Shown: piece by piece, positions 12,524 through 25,300 of the stretch
Layout: every line of letters begins with the position of its first letter
Position numbering within the stretch: the stretch's first letter is position 1
From: Branchiostoma floridae
Taxonomy: Eukaryota; Chordata; Leptocardii; Amphioxiformes; Branchiostomatidae
Direction of reading: 5' to 3'
Assembly: GCF_000003815.2 (NCBI RefSeq)
Contig: NC_049989.1
Span: 19,871,870-19,935,869, forward strand
Length of the DNA stretch: 64,000 nucleotides
Translations under genes and position numbers: made by a program
Notes under the pieces: model-generated
The model's database searches: none
Seen by the model: only the letters and a program-made list of their open reading frames with translations
What the model was told of the DNA's origin: nothing

Positions 12524-13370
12524 CTTCCCAAGCTACCCAGCTCCACACAGAATGAATTGCAAGAGTTTTGGTCGCTATAAAACCGCGGTCATCTGTTCAT
12601 GTGGCGGCTCCGATACACAAAGTCCGGGAAAATGTCACGGGGAAAAAAATGGCCGGACCTTCCCTTCGTCCCCGGTCTCCCTCTATCGTCTGCAGAATTC
12701 GCCGATTTTCCGAGTCGAATCTCTGCACCGGGAAACTCTTTAGAGCTATTCTTCTCCTCTAAATAGACGGGTGGACTCCTGTGGCATCTTCTGCAGCTGT
12801 TCAATTACATGATTTGAGCAAAATACAAGGTAAAAATCTATCTTTTTTACGTCAGGTTTCAGGCCAGGATCAGACCTCGAAGCACCGCTTTGTTTTTGTC
12901 AGCCATGAAAACCTGCTCACGTGATCATCCGCACAGAAAGTAGTTCCTAAATCCCAGTGTCATTTGCAAAACTTATCTTTCCGTTCACCTCCCAAAAATT
13001 CATTCCTTATTGACATTTGTGTTTTGATTCATTTGTACGATACGAAAAGGTCTGATTATCACTTAAAATATAAATATACGCACATATTCGGGTGAAAGGT
13101 CATAGAATGTCAGAGGTCACTGCAGGCGCGTCACACCTCGTAAGGGTATGAACAAGGCCTACCTCATTTACATACATAATGAGGTGACGTAGCCTCATTT
13201 GCGTGTATAATTAGATGACGTAGCCTCATTTGCATATTAAATTCCGCAATGGGGAGTCCGTCTCCGGGCAAAGCCCACGTGTGACGTCAGGAGTAAACTT
13301 TTCCTGGTCTGGCGCGCTCAGCTGATGACTGTTCGGGTAGTGTACACATAAAATGTGAGTCCCGCTCAAC
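12524..13370. promoter_or_regulatory. Divergent SPPL3/HNF1 promoter region
   Basis: This 847-bp interval separates the two start codons. Near the HNF1 side it contains CACGTG followed by TGACGTCA (about 13276-13289; E-box and CRE consensus) and the tandem module at 13161-13241. The SPPL3-proximal part is relatively GC-rich with CpG sites. No TATA box is convincingly placed. Transcription start sites cannot be fixed from sequence alone. Confidence 0.6.
13161..13241. promoter_or_regulatory. Tandem CRE-like / octamer-like module
   Basis: Two full units and one partial unit of about 31 bp: each starts CCTCATTTRCRT and the first two end TGACGTAG. The last unit contains a perfect ATTTGCAT octamer (POU site); TGACGT is the core of a CRE. 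It sits 130-210 bp upstream of the HNF1 start codon. Binding is inferred from motif match only. Confidence 0.5.
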
Positions 13371-16300
13371 ATGGTTCCCGACTTGTCTCCCCTGCAGAAA
13401 GAACTTCTTCAAGCTTTGCTAAACTCCGGGCTCACGAAGGAAGAGTTGATCCAATGGCTCCAGTCCACACAGGTAGATCGGGAAAAGGAGGACCAAGAAG
13501 AGGTCCTGCGAGTGTCCAAACTTGAGGTCGACGTTGACGAAGACGAAGATGAAGCGATGGAGGAAGCGGTCGGCAGAAACCACCACCAGGCCGATCGCGG
13601 TCCCTCGGGACGCAGTCGTACCGGCTCCGAGAAGGAGAACGAGCGCGCCTTCCACGCCAAATTCGCTCACCTCAGATCTAACGGTCAACCCGGCAGCTTG
13701 GTGGAACACCTGTTAAGGTGAGATCCTTTGACTTTCACCACACAGACAGGTAACGATATAAAAACACCTGTTGGAATCGGTGAACTCTGGGTGACCTTTT
13801 CCAAGTTTGTAGAAGGGATGGCCTGAGCTCGGCATGTTGCTAATCGCTTCTGCATGTTTAAAACGGCTTGTCTGATCCGCTTAGTCTACAGATATAGCTA
13901 TGTACTCGGCCGGTTCCTACATAATTCCTAAATTCATGTATTAGACATTTATATAAGATCCCTGCTGGTAGTAGAAGCTTGGCCTACGGAAATGCGGAAT
14001 ATATTCTACTCTCGCTCGTTTTGATCTTCCTTTTTTTCTGTTTTCCTTCTAATCCGACAAGGCATTTCCCCGCCTACTACAGGCACGCAAAAACAATCAT
14101 AAATCAACTCCGTAAAACTGGGTCAGATCAGGCCATTCCCCCTGCCAGAAGTTTTAAATCTGGCGTGACTGACAACAAATAACAAATATCGCTAATCATC
14201 AACAAGGCTTGGTTACTGATACACGACTCAATACTATAACCTTTACAAGGTGTAGTTTTTATCAACGTACGTCCGTTTAGTTGTGGCCCCAAAAGATCCA
14301 AAAGCGAGTAAATTTTTAAGGGTTATCTACTAATCTAGATCTGTTGTTGGGACTAATTGGTTCCATGTAAATGTGAATACCAGATCCTAATTAGTATTTC
14401 CCCCGGAGCCAGGGAAAAAAACGCAAGATGTAGAAAAATGTCAGGACAAAGAAAATCAACATTGTTTACAAGCCGTTGACACATATGCATTCGTACAGCC
14501 CTTCTCTTCTTATGCCATGGTATACTTACTACTAGTAGTACATATTCTGCTTTCTTTTATGACAATCTAACTTCCAATCTTGTATAAAAGTACCCATTTT
14601 ACTTAGGCTTCTGCCCTTGTCTCACTCTCTGTTCTTTACTCTTACTCATTTTCAGTCACAAGTTCATTTTCTATCACTATATGCAGAAATTGAAATGGAA
14701 ACATTTATAGTTTGTAAACCCATATGTATATTTACATCAAATAATTGAAATGCCAATTATCTATACACACATAAGATAATGTCACATTTCCTAAAGTCAC
14801 ATTTCCTTAAGTCTTGTAATTAAGTACCCAGAAACTGTGGCTCCTAGAACTCACTTTCCTTAAAATTTTATCATTCTTCAGAAAGAAAGTATTTCTCTTT
14901 AAGCCTTTTGCTGTACTGTTTTTATTTTTTTTACCTGATTCATCCCCAAAGAGAGATTCTTATTCAATTCTTCCTGTATCAATGACATTAGGCAATTTAG
15001 TTGGCAGCTTTAAGCATTTCCCAGCTGAATCCAATAATTCAAGACTAGGTAATAAATGGCTGTAGTGGTGACAGGGGTTAAGATGGTAGAGTGGATGTAA
15101 TCCCCAACAGCTAGACACAAACCAGCAGGCCTGGACCTGCAACAAATCAATTTCTTGGTTCTTGGGTAAAAGAAATAACACTGATCCCAATGGATGAAAA
15201 GAAAGTTGAAGGAAAAGCACGTACCTTTACAGTTCAATGTGTTAACAGTACACCTCTAAGGGGTTGTGAATTGTAGAATTTTGAAAAACTGGGGAGAATA
15301 ATTGGACAGGAGAGTAAGAGCACATTGTAAGGGTTACATTCCTTGGAAGAGCAAGGAAGTGAAAACCAATGGTGACCAAACACTCCTGGCAATTTATTCC
15401 CCCTTTTGATTAGATTTCATCCAGTGAGGGATCATCTTGGGGAGTGAATACCTACTATCTGCACCTTCTGCAAGTATTTCTCTCAGTCCTCTGTTTCCAT
15501 ACTGATCATGCCTTATGACGATAAATGTTTACTCCAAAATGTCAGCGACCAAAGAAATTTAAAAGACCTTGGTATCTAAAACTGTTAGTTCGGTTATTTC
15601 ATCTAACGTTACTTTCTTTCTTTTCACATTGACACTGTTTTTTTGGCCAATTGATATATTATATTAGAGGGTCTGCATGCCTTTTTCCGTTAAGCGTTAC
15701 AAGCCATTTTAATTCACCGTTAATCGTTACTGACCCACTCTAATTCACCGTTAATCGTTATCGGTACATTCTTCGTGAAGCGTTATTGGTCGTTTTAATT
15801 CAACGTTAATCGTTATTTGTTATCCGGAATTCACCGTTAAGCGTTACCAAGAAATTCTTCGTAACCCGTTATACACACGAAGTCTAATGCATAGAACCCC
15901 TGAGAATGCAGGAAATGGCGTTTCAAAGGGTCCATATTTCAAAATTTCTCCGAGCCTCCCTGCCTTCGGCTCTGGACAGGATAAAATATGTTGCGGAAGC
16001 GTTGCACTCAAAAACTTTATCACTCATACAGATTTCCGTTTCAAGCTTAGTTTCGGGCAAAAAGTACTCCTAGAATGCAGAAAACGAGGTTTCTCCGGAC
16101 CTCCCTTGCGACGGCTTGCACCCTTGGCACATGGCGAAAATAAGTTAGGGGCGTGTGTTTTCGCACAAAAAACCTCTTCTCTCTAAATTAGTCTAATAAA
16201 ATGTTATATCTAATTTAGCTTCGTCTTACAGCAAAATCTGTCCTTCAAAAGGCAGTAAATGGCGTTTCAGACGGTCCAGATTTTAAAATTTCCCCGGACT

Positions 16301-19300
16301 TATATTGTAACGTCTCGTGCCTTCCGAGCTTGAATCTAAATGGTAAAATAGTATGTCGGGGGCTCTGGGGTCGGAGGCCAAAGCTATAACCATGTGTAAT
16401 TTGATAAAAATGTCAAAATCAACCTAGCTTAGTCGGTCGGCAAAATTTGTCGAAAAATGCAGGAAATAGCATTTAAGAGGGTCTTGATTTTAAAATTTTC
16501 CCAGGGGGGGCATACCCCCGGACCCCCCTGGGACGCGTCGCGCCTTTGGCGCTCCATGTGCTGAAACAATAGTTAAATCCCCCCATAAGAAATTTGCTGC
16601 CGCTGTTTCTGTGGCGGGCCGGGAACTCTAGATCTGCCTCCGTCAATTTACAGATGTCATGGACATTGTCCCTGTCATTCCTCCGGGTTCTGGGCACCTT
16701 TTGCTTAACACAATGTGATTAGTCGGATATTTTCACCCATTGATATACTGTAATTGCATTTAAGTTCGCGGGGATTTAATTTCGAGGTAGCGGGAAAAGG
16801 GACTTTTCGCGGTTGTTTTAATTTCGCGGTAACACCATAGACTGCAGTCTAATACAATAATAGAAAATGTTCGCGCTGGTTTTAAGTTCACCGCGAAAAC
16901 AGCGAACATTAATCCACCGCGAACACTTTTTCTGCATTTACCATAACTACTATAGATAGCGCTCTTTGAATAGGAATGCACGTCAATGTTACTTAAGTTT
17001 TATGCGTTGTAACTCCTTCTGAATTTACCGTTAAACGTTACCGGGCCTCCTGAATTTACCGTTAAGCGTTACCGGGCCTCGTGAATTCAACGTTAAGCGT
17101 TACCAAGACCCCCCCATGCAGACCCTCATATTAGATCACCACATACTCTTCTGCTCCTCTTTTTCCAAACCAGATCAATTTCAGGGAGAGTCTGTGGCTG
17201 GCTGTGAAATGCTTGGATACCAATGGTACCAGGCTGATTTAATTGATGAGCCCTAACTCAGATGAAGTCCAGAACCACAAGAGATAGATTACATGTAGCT
17301 TGTCACCACCTTTAGCTTATTACAACACACCAGGCCACATGCAGGGACAAGTGGCGTTGTCAACAGTCCTATTGTCTCCTTCTCACCACCCATTGTTCCC
17401 ATTACAAAGACTATTACATGCTCCATCAAGTTTTCACGCCCAATTTGAGATGACAGCAAGTCTTGGGAACATGATACCATGGTTGTGCACTCTTTACTTT
17501 GGATCAATTCTGGGTTGACTGACATGTGTTGAAAGATCAGGATTTAGGGACTTTGTAAACTTTTGAAAGATTTCTGTTCTTTAATGCGTTAGATGTTTCT
17601 TTGTCCAGGGTGGTGCTTTTTGTTTCCGTTTTCATCATCCTCTTTGTATTGTTATAGAACTGATATCTTTAAAATCTTAATGTAAAGTCTAAGTAGTAGC
17701 ATGTATAACAGTATATCTGATATTTTGTGTTTTATTGTCAAATAGAATAAAAAAGTAAACCCTGGCAGCACTAACTTGAAGATAAGAAGAAAAATTTAAC
17801 TCAGACTGTATTAAGAAATTTAAGCCACGGTAGCCTAAAAGTGATATTCACTTTCCATTGTTGTCTCATTCATGGATTAAGACAGAACTGTTGTACTGAA
17901 TATTGATACCTGGGTACTTCTGCAATGAAACTAATATAGTATGTTTTACATGTGCAAAATAATGAAAGCTTCAAACGTATGCTCGTCGACTTGATATCTA
18001 CTACTTGTAGTTCTTGGTTATTATCAGATACAATTATTTTTGCCTGAGCAAACCAGGAAAATATGTTGCAAACTTAACTTGAAAGTTCATCTGTTTTGGT
18101 AGAAGTCATCATTGAACTAGTTTAACTGTAATATCCAACACAAAAATTGGACCGAAGAGCACCAGTCTTTGTCAAGGAATGTACAAAGGGTGAAACCAAT
18201 TTTTGTGCCGGATATTTAATACAGTTAAACTAGTTCAATAATGTTGCAAACTTTTATAACCTTCTATGAAAAGTCTCTTTTTCACCTTTTTTACAAAATT
18301 ACCCATTACCTTTTTGTGACCTCTTACCAGTCGTTTTGTGATTTTATACCATTCTTTTTGCCTTACATAAACCAGAAAAATATTTTGAAAACTAAGTTGT
18401 GGCCTCCTATGAAAACTCACTTTTTTCACCTGAATGAAAACCCATCACCTTTTTATGATCTCTTATCGGTCATTTTGTGATCTTTTACCGTTCTTTTTGC
18501 CTACATAAACCCAAAAAATATGTTGCAAACTTTGTGACATTCGTGAAAAATGTCACTTTTTTCACCTGGATGAAAACGCATCACCTTTTCGTGACCTTTT
18601 ACCGGTCGTCACCTGTTTGTGACCCCACGCCAGCTCCGCAAGCAAGTCCTCGGTAAACACCATTGTACTGCATTACTTTATGGCCTGCTCTGTGCACATA
18701 TTTTCCACAGAAACAACCTTACCAAACAGACCCCCATTCCTCTGAATCCAAGCCCTGGTTTTCCTTGAAACGTACATTTTGAGGTCAGAGTTGCATAACC
18801 TTTCGAAGAGTTGATAAAAAAAGGGAAGTGTGGTGGGTAAAAAGAAGCGAAAACGGTTAGGTAACTGATTGGTTTGCAGATAAGTGGCTGAACATTGTTC
18901 GGTTACTAATACCCGTGTTTGCACTGGCTACAGGTAGTTACAGGATTTCGCATGCAAGATTTGCTGCAAATGTGCCAGACAACAGTCTGGCACTGCACGG
19001 ACACGTAAACAATGTTCAATTTCCGCGGGGAAAGCCTCCCGGGGTAATCTGAACTTGTATTCACATATTAACAACAATCATCAACTAAGAATTATGGTAC
19101 AATGTGGTTAGATGGCTGACTTATAAAAGGCTTCCACTGCAACAATTGGCTACCCGGGACAGAGATGCGCCACTCATTTACAAACGCTCTGTAAAACTGT
19201 AATTGCTGTAAAAATTTCACTGTTAATAATTGAGCGGGTTTTCCCGTAGTGAAAGTTTCGCCTAACATCTGCCGTTGCGTGCGTGGTGGATTTCTCCTGC

Positions 19301-22300
19301 CTCGTTTCTTGGGCACTTGGACTTTGCTCGGGTTGTTTTCAAGAGTTTTACCTGAATAACAGGGCTGGTTGGTCCAATTTTCTCTGGGTAAATAAGCTAA
19401 AGCGTCCTATTGTTCGTCCGGGAGTTGATTTGGAACGCACGGCGTGTTTGCCCTACTTGACACCACAGTGGTAGCCAGGCATTTTCGTGGACCTGCCCAG
19501 TTGTTTTGCAGGAACTGGCCCAGGGAACCATGGATGTCAAAGGAATGTGAATACATGTACGTCAAAACCAGCACAGTGTGCTTTATGTGTTCTTGACAAG
19601 AGTTCATTGTATTCTCTTTCTTAGAAGTAAAAAGCTTCTAATTAAAATAAAATTTTAATGCTTCATCATTCCTCATTCCATTCATCAATGATTTTCTGGA
19701 AAGACTTATCGTGACTGTCACTAATTCTGTGTATAAGTATTACCAGCAGTTAACATATGTCAACCAATAGGTCAAGGATATAGGGAACAAGCAACGGAAA
19801 AACCTTATTTCTTTATTTTCTTTTCCCTTTTTCCACAAGATGATGCTATTAATAGCCTGTGAGGCAATTCAATCTCTACAACTGGATAAAAATAGGAGAT
19901 TTACTTTCAGACTTTTCAAGTGACATACATCACTCTTCTTCATTTTTTTTGTTACTAGGGAAAAGAAAAGTGAAAAGTGATGGATTTCACCTAAAGTGGC
20001 CAAAAGTTGGTTCAGTCCCTGGCTCAGATACGACACTGTCAGGAATATGACAATGTGATGCTCTCAACTATATAAAAGTGGAGACAATATTTCTGCCAAT
20101 ATTGTCACTGTCTTAAAAAAGGGCAAAAGAATAGTCCAGGCGATTGGTGCAAAATGTAGCTACAATTGCTCAAAATGTGATAAAAGCATGAACTTTTGTA
20201 TGATGAATCTTGAGAACATTTTCAAGGGTGGAGCTAATTCAAAATGCTTGTTTCTTTAATAGCAATGGTTGCTAAGTAACCAATTTCCCCAGCCAATAGC
20301 TTAACATTATTCACGTCTGTGGTATAATAATTACAAGTTATAAGGTCACAACAAAACAATGTCTGACCCCTGAGTGACCGGCTGACCCTCAGGTAGCCTG
20401 GTCAGTCCTGTCTGTCTTATCTCTCTACAAACAAGCTCTGATGGACAAATAAGATAATCTCCTAGAGTAAACCAACACAGCTTGTCCTCAACATCTAATT
20501 AAGAGACACCAGTTATATCACAGTCAGCTAATAACTTAAGTTCACATAGTCATTATATAACATGTTTGTTAGAGTTACAAAGTTTAAGTTTATATCTATA
20601 ATGACACAGCATTCAACATGACAAGTACATTTGTAAGTGAAACAAAGAACGCCCTGAAATGAATAATTCGCTTTTCGATTTAACATTGTTAAGAAAAATT
20701 CAAACAACTTCCAATTTGACAGGCTAAAAATAATATTTTATTATGTGTATACGAAACTTAAAGTACATTGTAAAGTGTATCTTGAATCACGTATCTTACC
20801 AGAAAGAAAGAAAAAACTATTTTGAGTCCAGAAAAGTAATTAAAAAAGACCAATCTTTGTTTGACACATCTATAAGGAAGGAGCCAGTGTCAGTAATTCA
20901 ACTACATTGTACTATTAGAGTCATTGCCTTTCTATCTCTAGGCTTCATGTCTTAGGTTACTGTTGGTTGAAAATGTTGGTTATTAAATGTGTGTAAATAG
21001 ATGACTTTGATGCCAAATCAAACAAAAGATCATAATAGCGTGAATTAACAAGGTAAATTGAGTCTCAATGTGTCAAAGCATCATGTTGAAACATCAGGTT
21101 ATTTGCACATGCCAGCTATGTGTTTGGTAGGGCCCAGATGAACTATAATGTTGATTGACATCCTTGACATTTTAATTGACAGGGCTCAAATGACAATCTA
21201 ATTGGTCAGTGACACTTGTAGGCAAAGTTTGCAACATAGGTATTTTAGATATTCTAGCCTCTTGTGTGCCAAATACAAGGAATGCATTTGATGCACTGTA
21301 CTAAAAAGCATAATTCTCTTACCTACACTAGGGAGATACTGGACCTAGAGCACTAGGGTCATGCTGGCCCTAGAGCCAATGAGTTGTGCTGTATATAGGC
21401 CGAAGAAACAGGCATCTAAGCTAGCATTTCTCTTTCCTGCACCAGAGAGAATCCATGGCTGCATTTTCTAGAATCTTAATCTATTGCCTATTAACATCTA
21501 TTATCATAATACCGGCACGTTTACGACGATTTCTCTAGCCATACTGATTTGACAAATTGTCAACGCATCATTTTCTCCAGTTACATGTTGCTGTTATAGC
21601 TTACCCTTGCCACTTCTTCTGTGTAACTTTTCTGCCACTCTTGTCCTGCTAGAAGCGTAATATCGTAATTGTAACACGCCGCAGAATTACACGGCGAACG
21701 GGCGCGTTGTTGGGAGGGGGTACAAAATACCGGCTGGAAGAAAGATGGCACAATTAACTGTCGCTATGTACCTTTATACATCCTCCATGTTCCTTCCTTT
21801 TCTGTTAGTAAATGCATAAAACATAAACCTGCATGAGCATACAAAATGTCATGAGAAAACGGACGTATACTGTCAAGAATTTTCATTTAACTTTTGTCCG
21901 TCACAACCGCTGTGACGTAACACTTCACTGCTAGCGTAGATATAGAAATGGCGGGAAAATGGCTGCGTACGTTCAATTTTGCCCATTCAGTCGTAGATCC
22001 GGGCTATTATGCAACGGTTCTTCACACTTTTATATGAGTTGTAGGTCACCAACAGAAATTCAAGATTGTTGTTGAATCATGTGCGTCTTGTGCCGTGAGC
22101 ATGTGTAATTATGATGTACAAATTTGGCAATGAATGTGACAGTGTGTTCGTCCAACGACGAGCTGCCTGTTCCGAAAAAGATACTGAAAACTTTTTGCCT
22201 TGTTGTCTTCGAATGCATTGTAATCGATGCTTTGTAAATGATGTATTGGACACCTAGATGTCTGAAGTGTGCATACCTCAGAAATAACTATTGTTGCATG

Positions 22301-25300
22301 ATTGTGTAGATCTCTTTAAATTCCATTATTTTTGATCGGCCGGTATAAGTCTTACGGCCGGTATTATGCCAATGCATGTTACTAGTATTAGAAAAACAAC
22401 ACCCCCTTCTAAAGTGTAAGACTCATTCATAAGAAAAGTCTGAATTAAATCAACCGTTTCTCTACCATACACTAGAGAGGATCCATGGAAGGCAGCCAAG
22501 ATCATCAAGTCCTACATGCAGCAGCACAACATCCCCTTCTTGAGTGTATTACTAGGCTCATTGATAGAAAATTCTGTACTAAATCAGGCATTTCTCTTTC
22601 CTGCACTAGAGAGGATCCATGGAAGGCAGCCAAGATCATCAAGTCCTACATGCAGCAGCACAACATCCCCCAGCGGGAGGTGGTGGACGCTACAGGCCTG
22701 AACCAGAGCCACCTCTCACAGCACCTCAACAAGGGCACTCCCATGAAGAACCAGAAGAGGGCGCTGTTGTACAGCTGGTTCGACAGGAAACAGAGAGAGG
22801 TCCAACAACGTGAGTTTGCAATTTTACTGACCTTTAGATTCATATAAAAAAAATTTTTTTGTACGAAGGTATCACAGGAAAATAAGATCTCTTTCAAACT
22901 TCATGGACAGCTACTAGACATGCTTCTTTCTTTGTAATCAAATGGAAGGAGAAAGTTACCCTTTGATCGTAAAAGGAAACTTAATGCAAAGTTTGGTAGG
23001 CGTTAGCGAGTGAGTCAGTGAGTCACTCAGACAGTCAGTGAGAAAGTCACCGAGTCAGTGAGTAAAGGAAAAGTATCCTCAAATGGATGATAAAGGTGTA
23101 TAGGAGAAGAAGTGAACAAAATGGATTTTTTCAGATCATACCAATCATGCTGTCTCTTCCCATCTACCTTTTTTCCAATGCTGAGCCTTGCCTGTGGCCT
23201 GTTCAATATATCTCGGGGAGGCTTTCCTACACTGAGTAGAGGTTTTCCACTTTGGCTTCAGGTACAGAAAACAAAAGGAGGCCATACCTAAAAGTGGAAA
23301 CCTCAGCCCAGTTAAGCAGAGATTGTATAGACCACGCGTAAGGCTCTGCCTGAAACTTTGCTTCATACCAGATCACCATTTCAATTTCATCCAATATCAT
23401 AATCATCCCTACTCTCCAAGCAGACATTAGGTAAAAAAGAGGAAGCCTGATAAAAATGCCTAAAAAAGAACAAAAACAGTCGGAGCCTAATATCTGCTCG
23501 GTGAGTAAATCATCAACCTCTGCTATTATCTTCTGTTCATGATCAAAACACAAATCACCGACTGATTACCACGATGTGTTTCTAACACCTGAATGGAAGA
23601 TTTCTATGCTGTAGAGTTTGCCGGCACCACCGGGCTGGACCTCGACGACGGGTACGACTACGGACCGGACAGTAAAAGGGCCAGGAGAAACCGGTTCAAG
23701 TGGGGGCCTGCATCGCAGAGGATTCTGTACGAGGCTTACCAGAGACAGCGCAACCCTAGTAAGGAAGAGAGGGAGGCACTGGTAGAGGAATGTAACAGGT
23801 ATGGTATCAAGAAAAGGAATATCATTACAGGGCTCGAAATACTTTTTTCTGCATACCTGCACTGGTGCAGGTAACACTGAAAACTACCTGCAACAGACAA
23901 ATTTCACCTGCACCACTCTGAGTTTGGGAAGTATGGATCATGCTAAAATTGTTGAAGAATATTGCTATTATTTACCCAGTACATGGACCAGTGCAGGTTA
24001 GGTGCAGGTAGACACCAGAAATACCTGCACAGCTCGAATTTTACCTGCACTAACCTGCATATCATCATCTGTCCACCCCCGGGGGATGGGGTTAGTCCAT
24101 GCACCACTGTAGCACATGCCAGTCTGTCTGCCATACACCCAGGTCTTCCTCGGCTAGCTTGGTATCCCTGGAGAGAACCCTCGGGAAGGTCAGATTCCAG
24201 GAGTGAGTTTTTCCACAGGGCGTCCTCAGCAGGAGTGAGGAATAACTAAATTAGCACCAAGGACAGTATCTCACCTGAAGCATTTTGGACTGTAATAACT
24301 TGTTAATGGTGTTATGACTGTTTGAATGTCTTGCCATAGGCTCCCCATACAAGGGAATAGGCCATGGAGAACAAAATCAGCACCAAGGACAGTACCACAC
24401 CTGAAGCATTCACACACACACTCACTCACTATCCGGTTAAGCGTCCGTTGTTCCCTGTCTTGCAAGGGTGGACGTTAATTGGGGAAGTCACTTTGGTCTG
24501 ATTGTTGTTCAGGACAACAATAATTTATTTGTTGACAGTGTTATGACTGTTTGACTGGCTTTAGAAGACCAATATAATTGAGAACTATTATGTAACTCCC
24601 TTCAAATTACATTCAAATAAAGAATTCAAGAATTCAAATAAAGAATTCAAGAATTCAAATAAAGAATTCAAGAATTCAAATAAAGAATTCAAGAATTCAA
24701 ATAAAGAATTCAAATAAAGAATTCAAGAAGTCAAATAAAGAATTCAAGAAACAAGACGTTTGACCAACCATTGATATGAAAACCTCCATGCAAAATTAAA
24801 ATATTGTTTTTGACATGTCTGCCTGTGGATGTGTGTATGTTTGGGGATATATGGGGTCAGCATGCATAGCCTAAGGTCTATTTTTGGCCCCCTTGCTTTT
24901 CATGTAAGGAAGATGTGGTGTAGGTTTGGCCCCCTAGCAGCTTGTTTGCCTTGGTTTATTATGCTGTATAAACATTCCAGCCAGTGCTACCCAACTAGTT
25001 GGTGGCTAGCACTGGTAACTTGACCATGTAGAATATAAAGTACTAATGTCTGCAAAAATGTCCATCTTCTCATCACAGAGCGGAATGCCTGCAGAGAGGA
25101 GTGTCTCCCAGCCAGGCCAGTGGTCTTGGCTCCAACCTGGTGACCGAGGTGCGAGTCTACAACTGGTTTGCCAACCGGAGGAAAGAGGAGGCCTTCAGAC
25201 ACAAGCTGGCCATGGACGCATACCAGCAGCAGCAGATCCCCCAGCAGCCTCAGCAACAACAGGCACCACAGCCACAGCAGCAGACGCAGCAGCAGCAGGT

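Larger units (their letters stand above)
13718..22609 (+). other. HNF1 intron 1 (8.9 kb)
   Basis: The largest HNF1 intron splits the dimerisation/acidic exon from the POU-specific exon. It carries an inverted-repeat transposon (15666-17130), a degenerate tandem array with an inserted MITE (18048-18640) and decayed copies of the exon 2 acceptor near its 3' end. The rest (13.7-15.6, 17.2-18.0, 18.7-21.3 kb) is AT-rich, with no ORF that resembles a protein I know. Confidence 0.7.

Noticed and set aside
15887-16186. 99-aa ORF in HNF1 intron 1
   Set aside because: It lies inside the inverted-repeat transposon and reads across its internal repeats. No transposase motif is seen.
22485-22847. 120-aa ORF running through the duplicated exon 2 copy into the real exon
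   Set aside because: The first part reads the duplicated segment in the wrong frame, and no splice model needs it. The true exon begins at 22610, where the phase matches exon 1.
24611-24750. Regular short repeats that could suggest a CRISPR array
   Set aside because: The repeats are contiguous, AT-rich and without spacers, in an animal intron. This is a minisatellite.
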